Source of the DNA: Promineifilum sp.
Lineage (GTDB): Bacteria > Chloroflexota > Anaerolineae > Promineifilales > Promineifilaceae
Direction of reading: 5' to 3'
Assembly (NCBI GenBank): GCA_020634335.1
Contig: JACKBY010000017.1
Coordinates: 1-64,000 of the forward strand
Length of the DNA stretch: 64,000 bases
A program made the position numbers and the translations under genes. Within the stretch, counting starts at the first letter, position 1. Each line of letters opens with the position of its first letter. Shown here piece by piece: positions 33,184 to 40,657 of the stretch. The notes beneath the pieces were generated by a model. It saw only the letters and a program-made list of their open reading frames with translations, made no database searches and had not been told where the DNA came from.

Positions 33184-35058
33184 TCATGCCAGCACCTCCT
33201 CAAGCCCGGTCTGCAGCAGCCGGTAGAAGCGCGAATCGGAGTCGGCGGCCAGCGCGGCGCGCGGGCCAACTTCAACGACGCGGCCGTCCTCCAGGATGAG
33301 GATGTCGTCAGCCCGCATCACGGTGCGCAGGCGATGGGCGATGATAATAGCCGTGCGGCCGTCCAGCAGCCGGTCGATGGCTCGCTCCAGCCGTTGCTCC
33401 GTGTCGGGGTCGAGCCGCGACGAAGCCTCATCAAGCACCACCAGTCGCGCGTCGCGCAGGAACACGCGCGCGAAGGCCAGCAATTGCCCCTCCCCGGCCG
33501 ACAAGCCCTTGCCGCCGCCCTCCAGCACCGTATCCAGCCCGTTGGGCAAGCTGCCATACCAATCGCCCAGGCCCAGCGTCTCCAGCGCGGCCACGATGCG
33601 GCCGTCATCAATAGTTGGCTGCCCGGCATCATAGTTGCTGAACAGTGTCAGATTGTCGCGCACGGTCGCGGCGAAAAGTTGCACGTCCTGCGTCACCAGG
33701 CCGATGTGGCGGCGCAACTCGCCCAGCGGCACGCCGCGCAGATCGACGCCGTCGTCGTGGCCGATGCGGATGCCTCCGGCGTCCGCGTCGTAGAGCCGGA
33801 AAAGCAGTCGGGTCAACGTCGTTTTGCCGCTGCCCGTGCGCCCCAGCACCCCCAGCACGCGGCCGGGAGCGACGGCGAAAGAGATGTCGTGGAGGACAGT
33901 CGGCGTGTCGAGTGACGAATCGGACGGTGGGACCCCATCTTCATTCGTAAATCCTGATTCGTCATTTGTCATATGTCGCCTGTCCTTATAGGCGAATGAT
34001 ACCCCGTCGAACAGCACCCCCGGCGCGCCCGGCGGCAACTGCGGCCCGCCCGCGCTGCCGGCCGCTTCGCCCACCTCCGGCCGCAAATCAAAGAACTCGC
34101 GCGTGCGGTTGACGCCGGCCAGCGCGCGCTGGATGTAGCTCAGGTGGCGGCGCACCGAGTCGAGCGGCGACTCCAGCAGGCCAACGTAGTAGACCAGCGT
34201 GAAAACTGTGCCGATAGTCATGGCCCCCGCGCGCAACGACAGGGCGGCCAGGCCCATGGACCCGGCCAGCGCCAGCACAAACAACAACGTGCTCGTCGCG
34301 CCGACGATGGTGCTCAAGGTATAGGTGCGCCGGGTCAACTGCGCGTGGGTGTTCAGCAGAGGGTAGAGGCGGGCCATCACGTAAGGTGCGCCGCCGTTGG
34401 GAACGACGTCCTCCGTGCCGGTAATATGTTCTTCCAGAAAACCGAACAGCTCGGCGATGGCCCGGCTGATGCTTGTGAACAGCGTCACCATACGCTCCTG
34501 GATGACGCGCAGCAGCGTGACCATGACGACGGCATAGCCCAGCGCCAGCAGGCCGATGCGCCAGTCCGCCAGAAATATCAGGACGATGATACCCGCCACC
34601 AGCAGGCCGTTGCCGATGAGACTGACGACGATCTCCGAGAAGTACTCGGCCAGTTCGCCGACGTCGCCGTCAATGCGCTCGATCAGCTCGCCGGGCGTGC
34701 GCAGCTTGTGGAAGCCCATATCCAGCCGTAAGATGTGGGCCGTCAGGTCGGCGCGCAGGGCATTGGTCGTCGCCCAGCCGAGGTCTTCGGTCAGGAAGAC
34801 GGTGACGAGAAACAGCGCCTTCTGGGCCAGCACGGCGGCGAAGAACAGCCCGGCGATGACGGTCAGACGGTTCGGCGAACCACCTCCCTGGCCGGTCGCC
34901 GCATCGACAAAGCGGCCGAGCAACTGCGGCGCAAGCAGTTGCAGGCCGATGCTCGTCAACAGCAAAAGGGTCAGCAGCGCCACCCGGCCGCGAAACGGCC
35001 GCAGGTAGTGCCACATCATGCGAACAGGTTGGGTTGGAACTGATTGATCCATATTCAA
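33184..35058 (-). CDS. ABC exporter half-transporter, catalytic-site partner
   Basis: 624 aa, first gene of the exporter pair. Transmembrane domain near residues 15-310, then the ATPase: GRTGSGKTT (Walker A), a weak signature LSAGEGQ, and LVVLDEASSRLD (Walker B with the catalytic Glu). The pattern complements the partner exactly: one ATP site consensus, one degenerate, as in known heterodimeric exporters. Before PTVLHDISFAV there is an insertion beginning MTNDESGFTNEDG, encoded by a TGACGAAT-type repeat. A promoter lies 310 bp upstream. The transported substrate is unknown. Confidence 0.92.
   Translation of the reverse strand: MNMDQSVPTQPVRMMWHYLRPFRGRVALLTLLLLTSIGLQLLAPQLLGRFVDAATGQGGGSPNRLTVIAGLFFAAVLAQKALFLVTVFLTEDLGWATTNALRADLTAHILRLDMGFHKLRTPGELIERIDGDVGELAEYFSEIVVSLIGNGLLVAGIIVLIFLADWRIGLLALGYAVVMVTLLRVIQERMVTLFTSISRAIAELFGFLEEHITGTEDVVPNGGAPYVMARLYPLLNTHAQLTRRTYTLSTIVGATSTLLFVLALAGSMGLAALSLRAGAMTIGTVFTLVYYVGLLESPLDSVRRHLSYIQRALAGVNRTREFFDLRPEVGEAAGSAGGPQLPPGAPGVLFDGVSFAYKDRRHMTNDESGFTNEDGVPPSDSSLDTPTVLHDISFAVAPGRVLGVLGRTGSGKTTLTRLLFRLYDADAGGIRIGHDDGVDLRGVPLGELRRHIGLVTQDVQLFAATVRDNLTLFSNYDAGQPTIDDGRIVAALETLGLGDWYGSLPNGLDTVLEGGGKGLSAGEGQLLAFARVFLRDARLVVLDEASSRLDPDTEQRLERAIDRLLDGRTAIIIAHRLRTVMRADDILILEDGRVVEVGPRAALAADSDSRFYRLLQTGLEEVLA
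33907..33976. repeat. TGACGAAT-type hairpin repeat inside the ABC gene
   Basis: On the minus strand ATGACAAATGACGAATC and ACGAATGAAG at one end and GATTCGTCACTCG at the other form an imperfect inverted repeat that is read through in frame (MTNDESGFTNED...). Its words match the elements at 49866-49975 and 50552-50628. Confidence 0.6.
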
Positions 35059-35254
35059 GCATTTAAACCACAGATTACACAGACGACGCCGATCGAGGTG
35101 ATCGCCAACGACGCACGCGACTATTCAGTTGTAGTGGTTTGCTAATCGGGAAGGATGCGCGAAACCACAGGGGCGGCAACCCTGCGGCCGGGTGGATGCG
35201 GATGGGGACGGCCGCGCCGTATGAGGCGGGCCGAAAATTGGCGGCTGGCCGAAT

Positions 35255-35323
35255 CTACCGGGCGGCGGGTGGGCTCGCGGTGCGCCGGGCGGAATGGGAA
35301 GATGGGGTAGATGGTGTTCGCAT
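35255..35323 (-). CDS. Possible 22-codon leader peptide upstream of the ABC exporter
   Basis: ATG at 35323 with AGGAG 9 nt upstream starts a 22-residue open frame (MRTPSTPSSHSARRTASPPA... then TAG), shortly after a good promoter and about 200 bp before the exporter. It is Ser/Pro/Arg-rich with no homologue I know. It could be a regulatory leader peptide or chance. Confidence 0.25.
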   Translation of the reverse strand: MRTPSTPSSHSARRTASPPAAR

Positions 35324-35367
35324 TTTGGCAATCTCCTGTCGATACCTCGAATTTATTTAACGCGGGC

Positions 35368-35397
35368 AGTATAGCAGAGAAGAAGGATGTGGGTCAA
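35368..35397 (-). promoter_or_regulatory. Promoter of the ABC exporter operon
   Basis: Minus-strand TTGACC (35392-35397) and TATACT (35368-35373) with an 18-bp spacer. The message would carry an untranslated region of about 300 nt before the first exporter gene. Confidence 0.65.
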
Positions 35398-35444
35398 TGG
35401 AGAGGAGCAGGTTAGGCAAGCTTCTAACCATCATAGCGTCTCTT

Positions 35445-36866
35445 TCATTCACTTCCCGGTGGACAAGGCTCATCTTCCCCGATTATTGCAAACACGTGGG
35501 TTTCCTCAAACCCCGAAAATGCAAAAGCGTCGGGAAATGACTTCAGCAAACAAAGCTCATCCATGGCGAGGATAGACGGCCATATCTGGGTGGCGAAATC
35601 GTCGTTGTCAGGGATGCCGCTCACTAAAACGTAATCCACTCCCCATTCGCGCAAGATGGGAATTGCTGTAGGAGTGGGCCAACTACCAAGCTGGGCATCG
35701 ACGGCGGTAAGGTAAGACGGTTGAAATGACATATAGCCGTTTACGATTGACTGACCATGACGTGATTGACTATACATTGCCAACTTGTCGATCCAGGGAC
35801 GCGGGTATTCAATGATCGCCGTCCCTTCAGGTTGCGCGGCCAGCCACTCATCGACAAGGCGGTCATTGATCGCCACGGCGGTGAAATCAGAGTAGGGGAT
35901 TATTAGTCCTTCAAATATGATCAGAATTCCCAACATTGTTGCGATGATGGCCCCCCAACGTCCTTTGCCGAGCAGCCAGGCTGCCCCGTAGCCGGCCAGA
36001 GCCGCAACCACTATCATCAATGGCATGTCAAAACGCGCCCACACGCGAAGAGACGAGTAGAACGGTAGCCAATGGTAAAAGAGCATACCCGGCAACACGA
36101 TTGGTATCTGTCCGGCGGGAAGCGGAAGACCCACAATAAGAGGTGATATTATGGCGTTTACCCACGCCGGGGCGGGGATGAGGACACGTTCGCCGCGCCA
36201 GCGAAGCGTCAGACCCATGCCCAACACAACACTGATCAAACCCATGACGATGAAGGGTCGCGTCTGCCGCCAGGGAGTCGTGAGTAGCCCAATGATCGCT
36301 GCAATCGTTGCCGCATAACCGAGTGATACGACGTCCTGTTCCCCACCAATTGGGAATGTGGTAAAAGTTTGGTTTCTCCAAAGCGGATGCAGTGGATTTG
36401 GACTGAACAAATAGTCGAGACTAAAGCCTAATTGCTCCGAGTCGGCGACCGTAAACGTACCACCATCGGGTAACATTATGCGACGCGCGTGCCAGGTTAA
36501 TAAGGCAAAAGGAGCAATGAGAATAAAGGTGACACCGATAACCCCAAGGAGTCGAATTAGCCGTTCGCGCCAATTCACTTCAGAAGCGGCGAACAACCCC
36601 AAACCAAGCAGTGGAAGTGTGGCGACAAACAAAAAGTACCACTGTGAGATGATTATGGCGGCCAAAAATGTGCCGCTTAAAATCAACCACTTCCAGGAAA
36701 TTGGCCGAGACATCGACGACAAGCGCAACAGGCTGGCGGCCGCATATGGTAAAAACATCATACCGATCAGCAGTTGTAGGTGGCCGCCAAGCCGTAGCGT
36801 AAACACAGGGGCGGCTATATATGCGCAACCTGCGAGCAAGCCCGCAAACATCTTGCTGGTCCTCAT
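35445..36866 (-). CDS. Polytopic membrane protein, C-terminal part of a frame-split gene
   Basis: 473 residues, about ten hydrophobic helices followed by a soluble tail (DEWLAAQPEGTAIIEYPRPW ... CLLKSFPDAFAFS). It resembles the later part of Chloroflexota YfhO/PMT-like membrane glycosyltransferases, which normally continue from an N-terminal half ending in GGLGMYWL. That half is encoded immediately upstream in another frame, and the two overlap by ATGA at 36863-36866. Since no family member normally begins at MRTSKMFAGLLAG, a one-base frameshift is the simplest reading. The gene is visibly more AT-rich than its neighbours, suggesting transfer. Confidence 0.7.
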   Translation of the reverse strand: MRTSKMFAGLLAGCAYIAAPVFTLRLGGHLQLLIGMMFLPYAAASLLRLSSMSRPISWKWLILSGTFLAAIIISQWYFLFVATLPLLGLGLFAASEVNWRERLIRLLGVIGVTFILIAPFALLTWHARRIMLPDGGTFTVADSEQLGFSLDYLFSPNPLHPLWRNQTFTTFPIGGEQDVVSLGYAATIAAIIGLLTTPWRQTRPFIVMGLISVVLGMGLTLRWRGERVLIPAPAWVNAIISPLIVGLPLPAGQIPIVLPGMLFYHWLPFYSSLRVWARFDMPLMIVVAALAGYGAAWLLGKGRWGAIIATMLGILIIFEGLIIPYSDFTAVAINDRLVDEWLAAQPEGTAIIEYPRPWIDKLAMYSQSRHGQSIVNGYMSFQPSYLTAVDAQLGSWPTPTAIPILREWGVDYVLVSGIPDNDDFATQIWPSILAMDELCLLKSFPDAFAFSGFEETHVFAIIGEDEPCPPGSE

Positions 36867-37267
36867 GTCAACCAGTACATGCCCAATCCGCCCAAAACAA
36901 AAGTTGCCAGCAAGGTCAGGTTATAGGTAACAATGGGGCCTAAAATCGCGGTGAATGGCGACAACAGGAGAAAATACCAAGTGGGTTGTGCACCGGATGC
37001 CGTATACCACCCTTCAGGATAATACACATCAGGCGTATAAAATGGATTCGTGCCGGTTTCGAAAATGGCCTTTTTGGCAGAAACCAGTTGCCAAATCACT
37101 TCGAATGAGTCGTCAAATGGACGGCCGATGACGTGACTGTTCAGGTTCATCACCATTGGCAAATTCACAATCAAAACCAATAGTAGAAAAAACAGACCAG
37201 GCAGCAAGACTCTACGCCCTCTGTGGCCTGAAGGCGCAATTTCCGGTGAATAGGCAGAGGTATACAT
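36863..37267 (-). CDS. Membrane protein, N-terminal part of the frame-split gene
   Basis: 134 residues. A basic N-terminus leads to a first helix (VLLPGLFFLLLVLIVNLPMV), then an extracytoplasmic loop with HVIGRPFDDSFEVIWQLVSA, which contains the Asp-Asp position typical of lipid-sugar-dependent membrane glycosyltransferases, and then a second and third helix ending FVLGGLGMYWLT. It stops at 36863 just where the downstream part restarts. Either a frameshift mutation, an assembly error or (less likely) a programmed event separates the two. Confidence 0.65.
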   Translation of the reverse strand: MYTSAYSPEIAPSGHRGRRVLLPGLFFLLLVLIVNLPMVMNLNSHVIGRPFDDSFEVIWQLVSAKKAIFETGTNPFYTPDVYYPEGWYTASGAQPTWYFLLLSPFTAILGPIVTYNLTLLATFVLGGLGMYWLT

Positions 37268-37281
37268 CCTTATCGACTCCG

Positions 37282-37821
37282 TCAGTTCTTTAATCTCGCC
37301 CCCAGCTTCCCCACCGTCCGCCCATTGCGCACCGTCGCCGGCATCCCCAACGCCTTCTCCAGCGCGCTCCCGGCAAAAGACGAGTCGCCCAGCGCATCGC
37401 GCCGCAGCCAATAGACCTCGCGGCCGTCCACGTGGAAGGCATCCACAGCCGTCGTATAAGCCAGCAACCTTTCCCGCGCGGCATCGTCCGGTGATGCGCC
37501 CAGAAAGGCGATGAAGAGCGTGTGGGCTGTGGCGCGGTCGGCGTCGCTGAAGGGCCATGTGGCCGCCACGGCCGCCAACTCGGCCGGCGTGCGGATGAAT
37601 GTATCGACCCGGTAGCCGAGCGCGTCTTGCAGGCCGGCCTCGAGGGTCCGCTCCAGGGCGGCCGTGTCTGTCTCCGGCGCGTCAAAGATGACATTGCCGC
37701 TGGCGATAAACGTCGAAACGCCGGCAAAGCCCATCTCCGCGAACAGCGCGCGCAGGCGATCCATCTTGATCGTGCGGCCGCCGACATTGATGGCGCGGAG
37801 GAAGGCGATATAGCGCGACAT
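37282..37821 (-). CDS. DUF1697 family protein
   Basis: 179 aa. It begins YIAFLRAINVGGRTIKMDRL, the family hallmark, followed by FAGVSTFIASGNVIFDAPE. The family is common in actinobacteria and Chloroflexota; its biochemical role is unknown. It is a small soluble protein with no signal peptide and lies 14 bp upstream of the frame-split membrane gene in the same direction. Confidence 0.9.
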   Translation of the reverse strand: MSRYIAFLRAINVGGRTIKMDRLRALFAEMGFAGVSTFIASGNVIFDAPETDTAALERTLEAGLQDALGYRVDTFIRTPAELAAVAATWPFSDADRATAHTLFIAFLGASPDDAARERLLAYTTAVDAFHVDGREVYWLRRDALGDSSFAGSALEKALGMPATVRNGRTVGKLGARLKN

Positions 37822-37853
37822 GTTAGAGAATGTGGCCCGATCCTGTAATCCGG

Positions 37854-38132
37854 TTAGTCTATTGTTGACCTTTGCAGTTCCGCGTCAATCCTCTCGCGTA
37901 GGAAGACCTTGATCAATGATTGATAGGGAACATCGCGTTTATTCGCCAACAGCTTCAACTCGTCCAGCATCGACTCGGGCATCCGCACGGAGATGGTGCG
38001 GGTCGATGGTTTAAGACTTGGAAAGACGATCCGACGACCCTGGCGCCAATCTCTGTAATCGGTCGAATCATGGGTGGCCCAAAACTCGCGTTCTTCAGCT
38101 TCGTCCTCAAATTCAGGTATTGGCTTGGTCAT
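37854..38132 (-). CDS. BrnA-like/CopG-family antitoxin
   Basis: 92 aa. The N-terminal half binds the toxin in this family (EFEDEAEEREFWATHDSTDY), and the C-terminal half is a ribbon-helix-helix-like DNA-binding segment (RTISVRMPESMLDELKLLAN, then KRDVPYQSLIKVFL). The gene overlaps the brnT gene by 20 bp, the normal toxin-then-antitoxin order for BrnTA, and the antitoxin probably represses the pair. Confidence 0.88.
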   Translation of the reverse strand: MTKPIPEFEDEAEEREFWATHDSTDYRDWRQGRRIVFPSLKPSTRTISVRMPESMLDELKLLANKRDVPYQSLIKVFLRERIDAELQRSTID

Positions 38133-38412
38133 AAACCACTCGCTCCTTGCGGCTCACATCTCGTGCAGAGATGATCCTGATCTTACTATCGCGCACGGTA
38201 AACGATAAGAAGAGAAGTCGATCCCTGTTGGTCTGGCCGAGGGCCAAATAACGTTGCTTAACTTCTGAGTGTTTGGCGTCATCAGCAATGACGAGAGGGA
38301 GATTGAAGAAAACCTCTTCACATTCCCCGCTCGACACTCGATGCTTGACCCAGTTCTTGTAGCGGTTACCTTCGTCCCAGTCAAAGCCGTGTATCTGCCG
38401 CGTGTCAAGCAT
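38113..38412 (-). CDS. brnT: BrnT-family toxin (DUF497)
   Basis: 99-aa RelE-like ribonuclease toxin. Family motifs are GFDWDEGNRYKNWVKHRVS (FxWDxxKxxxNxxKH), EEVFFNLPLVIADD and RIISARDVSRKERVVYD, the last being the typical C-terminus with R/RE residues. The frame is complete, as is its antitoxin, so this pair appears functional, unlike the other two toxin-antitoxin loci of the window. Confidence 0.93.
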   Translation of the reverse strand: MLDTRQIHGFDWDEGNRYKNWVKHRVSSGECEEVFFNLPLVIADDAKHSEVKQRYLALGQTNRDRLLFLSFTVRDSKIRIISARDVSRKERVVYDQANT

Positions 38413-38460
38413 GAGTGTATATTACCATTATGGACAGTGTCGTTCAATAGGCTATGAGGC

Positions 38461-39531
38461 CTAAAGGAGGATGTCTTCATCTATCTCCCCCACGGACGCG
38501 CAGCCGCACAAGCCCATCGCCAAATCCACCTCGGCCCGCAGCAGCTCCAACACGTGCTCCACGCCGCGCTGCCCGCCAGCCGCCAGCCCCCACAGCACCG
38601 GCCGCCCCACCGCCACCGCCTGCGCCCCATAGGCCAGCGCCTTCACCACGTCCGTGCCGCGCCGGATGCCGCCGTCGACAAGCACCTCGATGCGGCCGTC
38701 CACCGCCGCCACGATCTCCGGCAGCGCCTCGATGGTCGCCGGAGCCGTGTCAAGCTGCCGCCCGCCGTGATTGCTGACGAAGACTCCCGCCGCGCCGTGC
38801 TCCACCGCCAGCCGCGCGTCGTCGGGGTGGACGATGCCCTTCAACAACACCGGCAGCTTCGTCAGGCCGCACAACCACGTCACGTCTTTCCAGGAAAGGG
38901 TCTGGTCGAACTGCGAGATTACGTACGCGGCCGCCCCGGAGCCTTGCGCATCTTGCGGGAACGCCTCTTGCCCGGCGGGCATCAGATTCATGACCGATAG
39001 CCCCGGCGGCAACTGGAAGCGATTGCGCACGTCGCGCTCGCGGCGGCCCAGGATTTGCGCGTCGACGGTTAGCACCAGCGCCGAACAACCGGCCGCCTCG
39101 GCCCGTTGCACCAGCGCCTTTGTCGCCTCGCGGTCTTTATAGACGTAGAGCTGGAACCACACCGGCCCCGTGGCCGCGGCCATCACGTCCTCAATCGATG
39201 TAGTCGACAGCGTGCTCAGGATCATCAGCGTTCCGGCGTTGCCCGCCGCGCGCGCCGTGGCCGCTTCGCCGTCCGGGTGGGCCAGTTTCTGGAAGGCAGT
39301 CGGCGCGACGATGACCGGCATGTTCAACGAATGGCCCAGCACTGTGGCCCTCGTCGTGCGCCGGCTGATATCGCGCAGGACGCGGTAGCGCAGCCGGATG
39401 CGGTCATAAGCGGCGTGATTCTCGCGCAAGGTGATTTCGTCGTGCGCCCCGCTGGCATAGTAGTCATGGGCCATCGACGTCAGCTTTTCGCGGGCGAGAG
39501 CTTCGTAATCGTAGAGGTTAATAGGATCCAT
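38461..39531 (-). CDS. FMN-dependent alpha-hydroxy acid oxidase/dehydrogenase
   Basis: 356-aa TIM-barrel flavoenzyme of the glycolate oxidase, lactate oxidase and LldD family. It oxidises a 2-hydroxy acid to a 2-oxo acid with oxygen or the quinone pool as acceptor. Visible are YYASGAHDEITLREN, MPVIVAPTAFQKLAHPDGE, WFQLYVYKDRE, and the catalytic VSNHGGRQLD with the His base and Arg; the FMN-phosphate loop is LVDGGIRRGTDVVKALAYGA. No signal peptide or membrane anchor, so a soluble oxidase-like form is favoured. It is a single gene. Confidence 0.93.
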   Translation of the reverse strand: MDPINLYDYEALAREKLTSMAHDYYASGAHDEITLRENHAAYDRIRLRYRVLRDISRRTTRATVLGHSLNMPVIVAPTAFQKLAHPDGEAATARAAGNAGTLMILSTLSTTSIEDVMAAATGPVWFQLYVYKDREATKALVQRAEAAGCSALVLTVDAQILGRRERDVRNRFQLPPGLSVMNLMPAGQEAFPQDAQGSGAAAYVISQFDQTLSWKDVTWLCGLTKLPVLLKGIVHPDDARLAVEHGAAGVFVSNHGGRQLDTAPATIEALPEIVAAVDGRIEVLVDGGIRRGTDVVKALAYGAQAVAVGRPVLWGLAAGGQRGVEHVLELLRAEVDLAMGLCGCASVGEIDEDILL

Positions 39532-39732
39532 GGCCTTCTCCTGTTTGCTTGGTGGCGAGCTGGTTTAAATTATACCCCACTCATCAATCTCTCCCCGTTT
39601 GCCAACACATTCCCAACAACTTCCTCAAAGTTTCTGAACATTCTCCGGCTATCCTGATGGCAGTTAACCAAACCGCCATACAAGTGGCAAGCTCCCCGGA
39701 AGGGGGACACATATCACATAGGAGAATTGAAA

Positions 39733-40515
39733 ATGATTCGCAACAAACTAATGATTTCGGTATTGGGTGGGGTCATGGCTGTGGGGCTGCTCGGCAGCAC
39801 GGCGGTGAGCTTCGCCCAGACGGATTTGCCGGCCACGACATCAGCGGCGTCTCTCGTCCTCATTCACAACGGTGGCCTGGGCGGGTTGAGCGACCGCGAT
39901 CAATCTCTGGCCGACGCGCTGGGCATCGACCTCGAAGCACTACAGACGGCTCAGCAAGCCGCCCGCATCGCCATGATCGACCAGGCCGTGGCCGATGGGT
40001 TGCTGACTGAGGCCCAAGGCGAGCAGATGAAGCTGCTCGGCGGCGGCTTCGGCCGCGGTGGACGATTCGGCTACGACGAGGATCAATACCTGGCCGACGC
40101 GCTGGGCATCTCCGTCGAGGAACTCCAGGCGGCCGAACTGTCCAGCTACGCCACCGAGCTGGCCGCGGCGGTCGAGGCCGGCACAATCACCCAGGACGAG
40201 GCCGATCTGATGCTGGCCCGCAGGGCGGTGCAGAACTACGTCGATCAGGATGCCCTCAATTCGGCGGCACAGGCGGTCCATGAAGATGCACTGGCCGCGG
40301 CCGTGGCCGACGGAGCCATCACCCAGGCCCAGGCCGACGCGCTGCTGGCTCAATTCGCAACCCAGTCCTTTGGCTTCGGCCCGCACGACGGGTTTGGCGG
40401 GCATGGCGGCCGCGGCGGACGTGGCGGCCCGGGCGGCTTCGGCCTGAACTCGCTGCCGAACAGCACCCCGCAAACAACGCCCGACACGACAACCGACACG
40501 TCGTTTGACGCCTGA
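39733..40515 (+). CDS. Secreted Ala/Gly-rich protein with two LADALGI repeats
   Basis: 260 aa. Signal peptide of about 30 residues (MIRNKLMISVLGGVMAVGLL, ending SFAQT). The mature part has two similar segments, SLADALGIDLEALQTAQQAA and YLADALGISVEELQAAELSS, each followed by a helix with AVADGLLTEAQ/EAGTITQDEAD-like acidic turns, and a third partial one. A Gly-rich tract (HGGRGGRGGPGGFG) and a Thr-rich tail follow. The repeats recall EF-hand-like loops in Chloroflexota secreted proteins, but a metal role is not proven. AGGAG precedes the ATG at 39733. Confidence 0.75.
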   Translation: MIRNKLMISVLGGVMAVGLLGSTAVSFAQTDLPATTSAASLVLIHNGGLGGLSDRDQSLADALGIDLEALQTAQQAARIAMIDQAVADGLLTEAQGEQMKLLGGGFGRGGRFGYDEDQYLADALGISVEELQAAELSSYATELAAAVEAGTITQDEADLMLARRAVQNYVDQDALNSAAQAVHEDALAAAVADGAITQAQADALLAQFATQSFGFGPHDGFGGHGGRGGRGGPGGFGLNSLPNSTPQTTPDTTTDTSFDA

Positions 40516-40572
40516 TTGTGACGGGCAGATCGGGGCGGCACAAGCGACCCGCCTTGGATTTCCTCCCCTCCC

Positions 40573-40601
40573 AAGGGCGCGCAGATCATCTGCGCGCCCT
40601 T
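40573..40601. terminator. Convergent-gene hairpin (14-bp stem)
   Basis: AAGGGCGCGCAGAT and ATCTGCGCGCCCTT are exact complements around a single C, between the converging secreted-protein and thrS genes. The stem's own ends supply TT on each strand; it is probably a bidirectional terminator. Confidence 0.65.
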
Positions 40602-40657
40602 CGTGTTGCCTCGCTTGAACTTACCGTACCTTTCCCCCTCAACCGAGGATGACTCCG

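Larger units (their letters stand above)
35059..35444. other. Leader region of the ABC exporter operon
   Basis: 386 bp without a standard gene. It contains the minus-strand promoter at 35368-35397, the possible leader peptide and, next to the exporter start, words CCACAGATTACACAGAC that match the repeat at 58738. The rest is GC-rich and unassigned. Confidence 0.5.
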
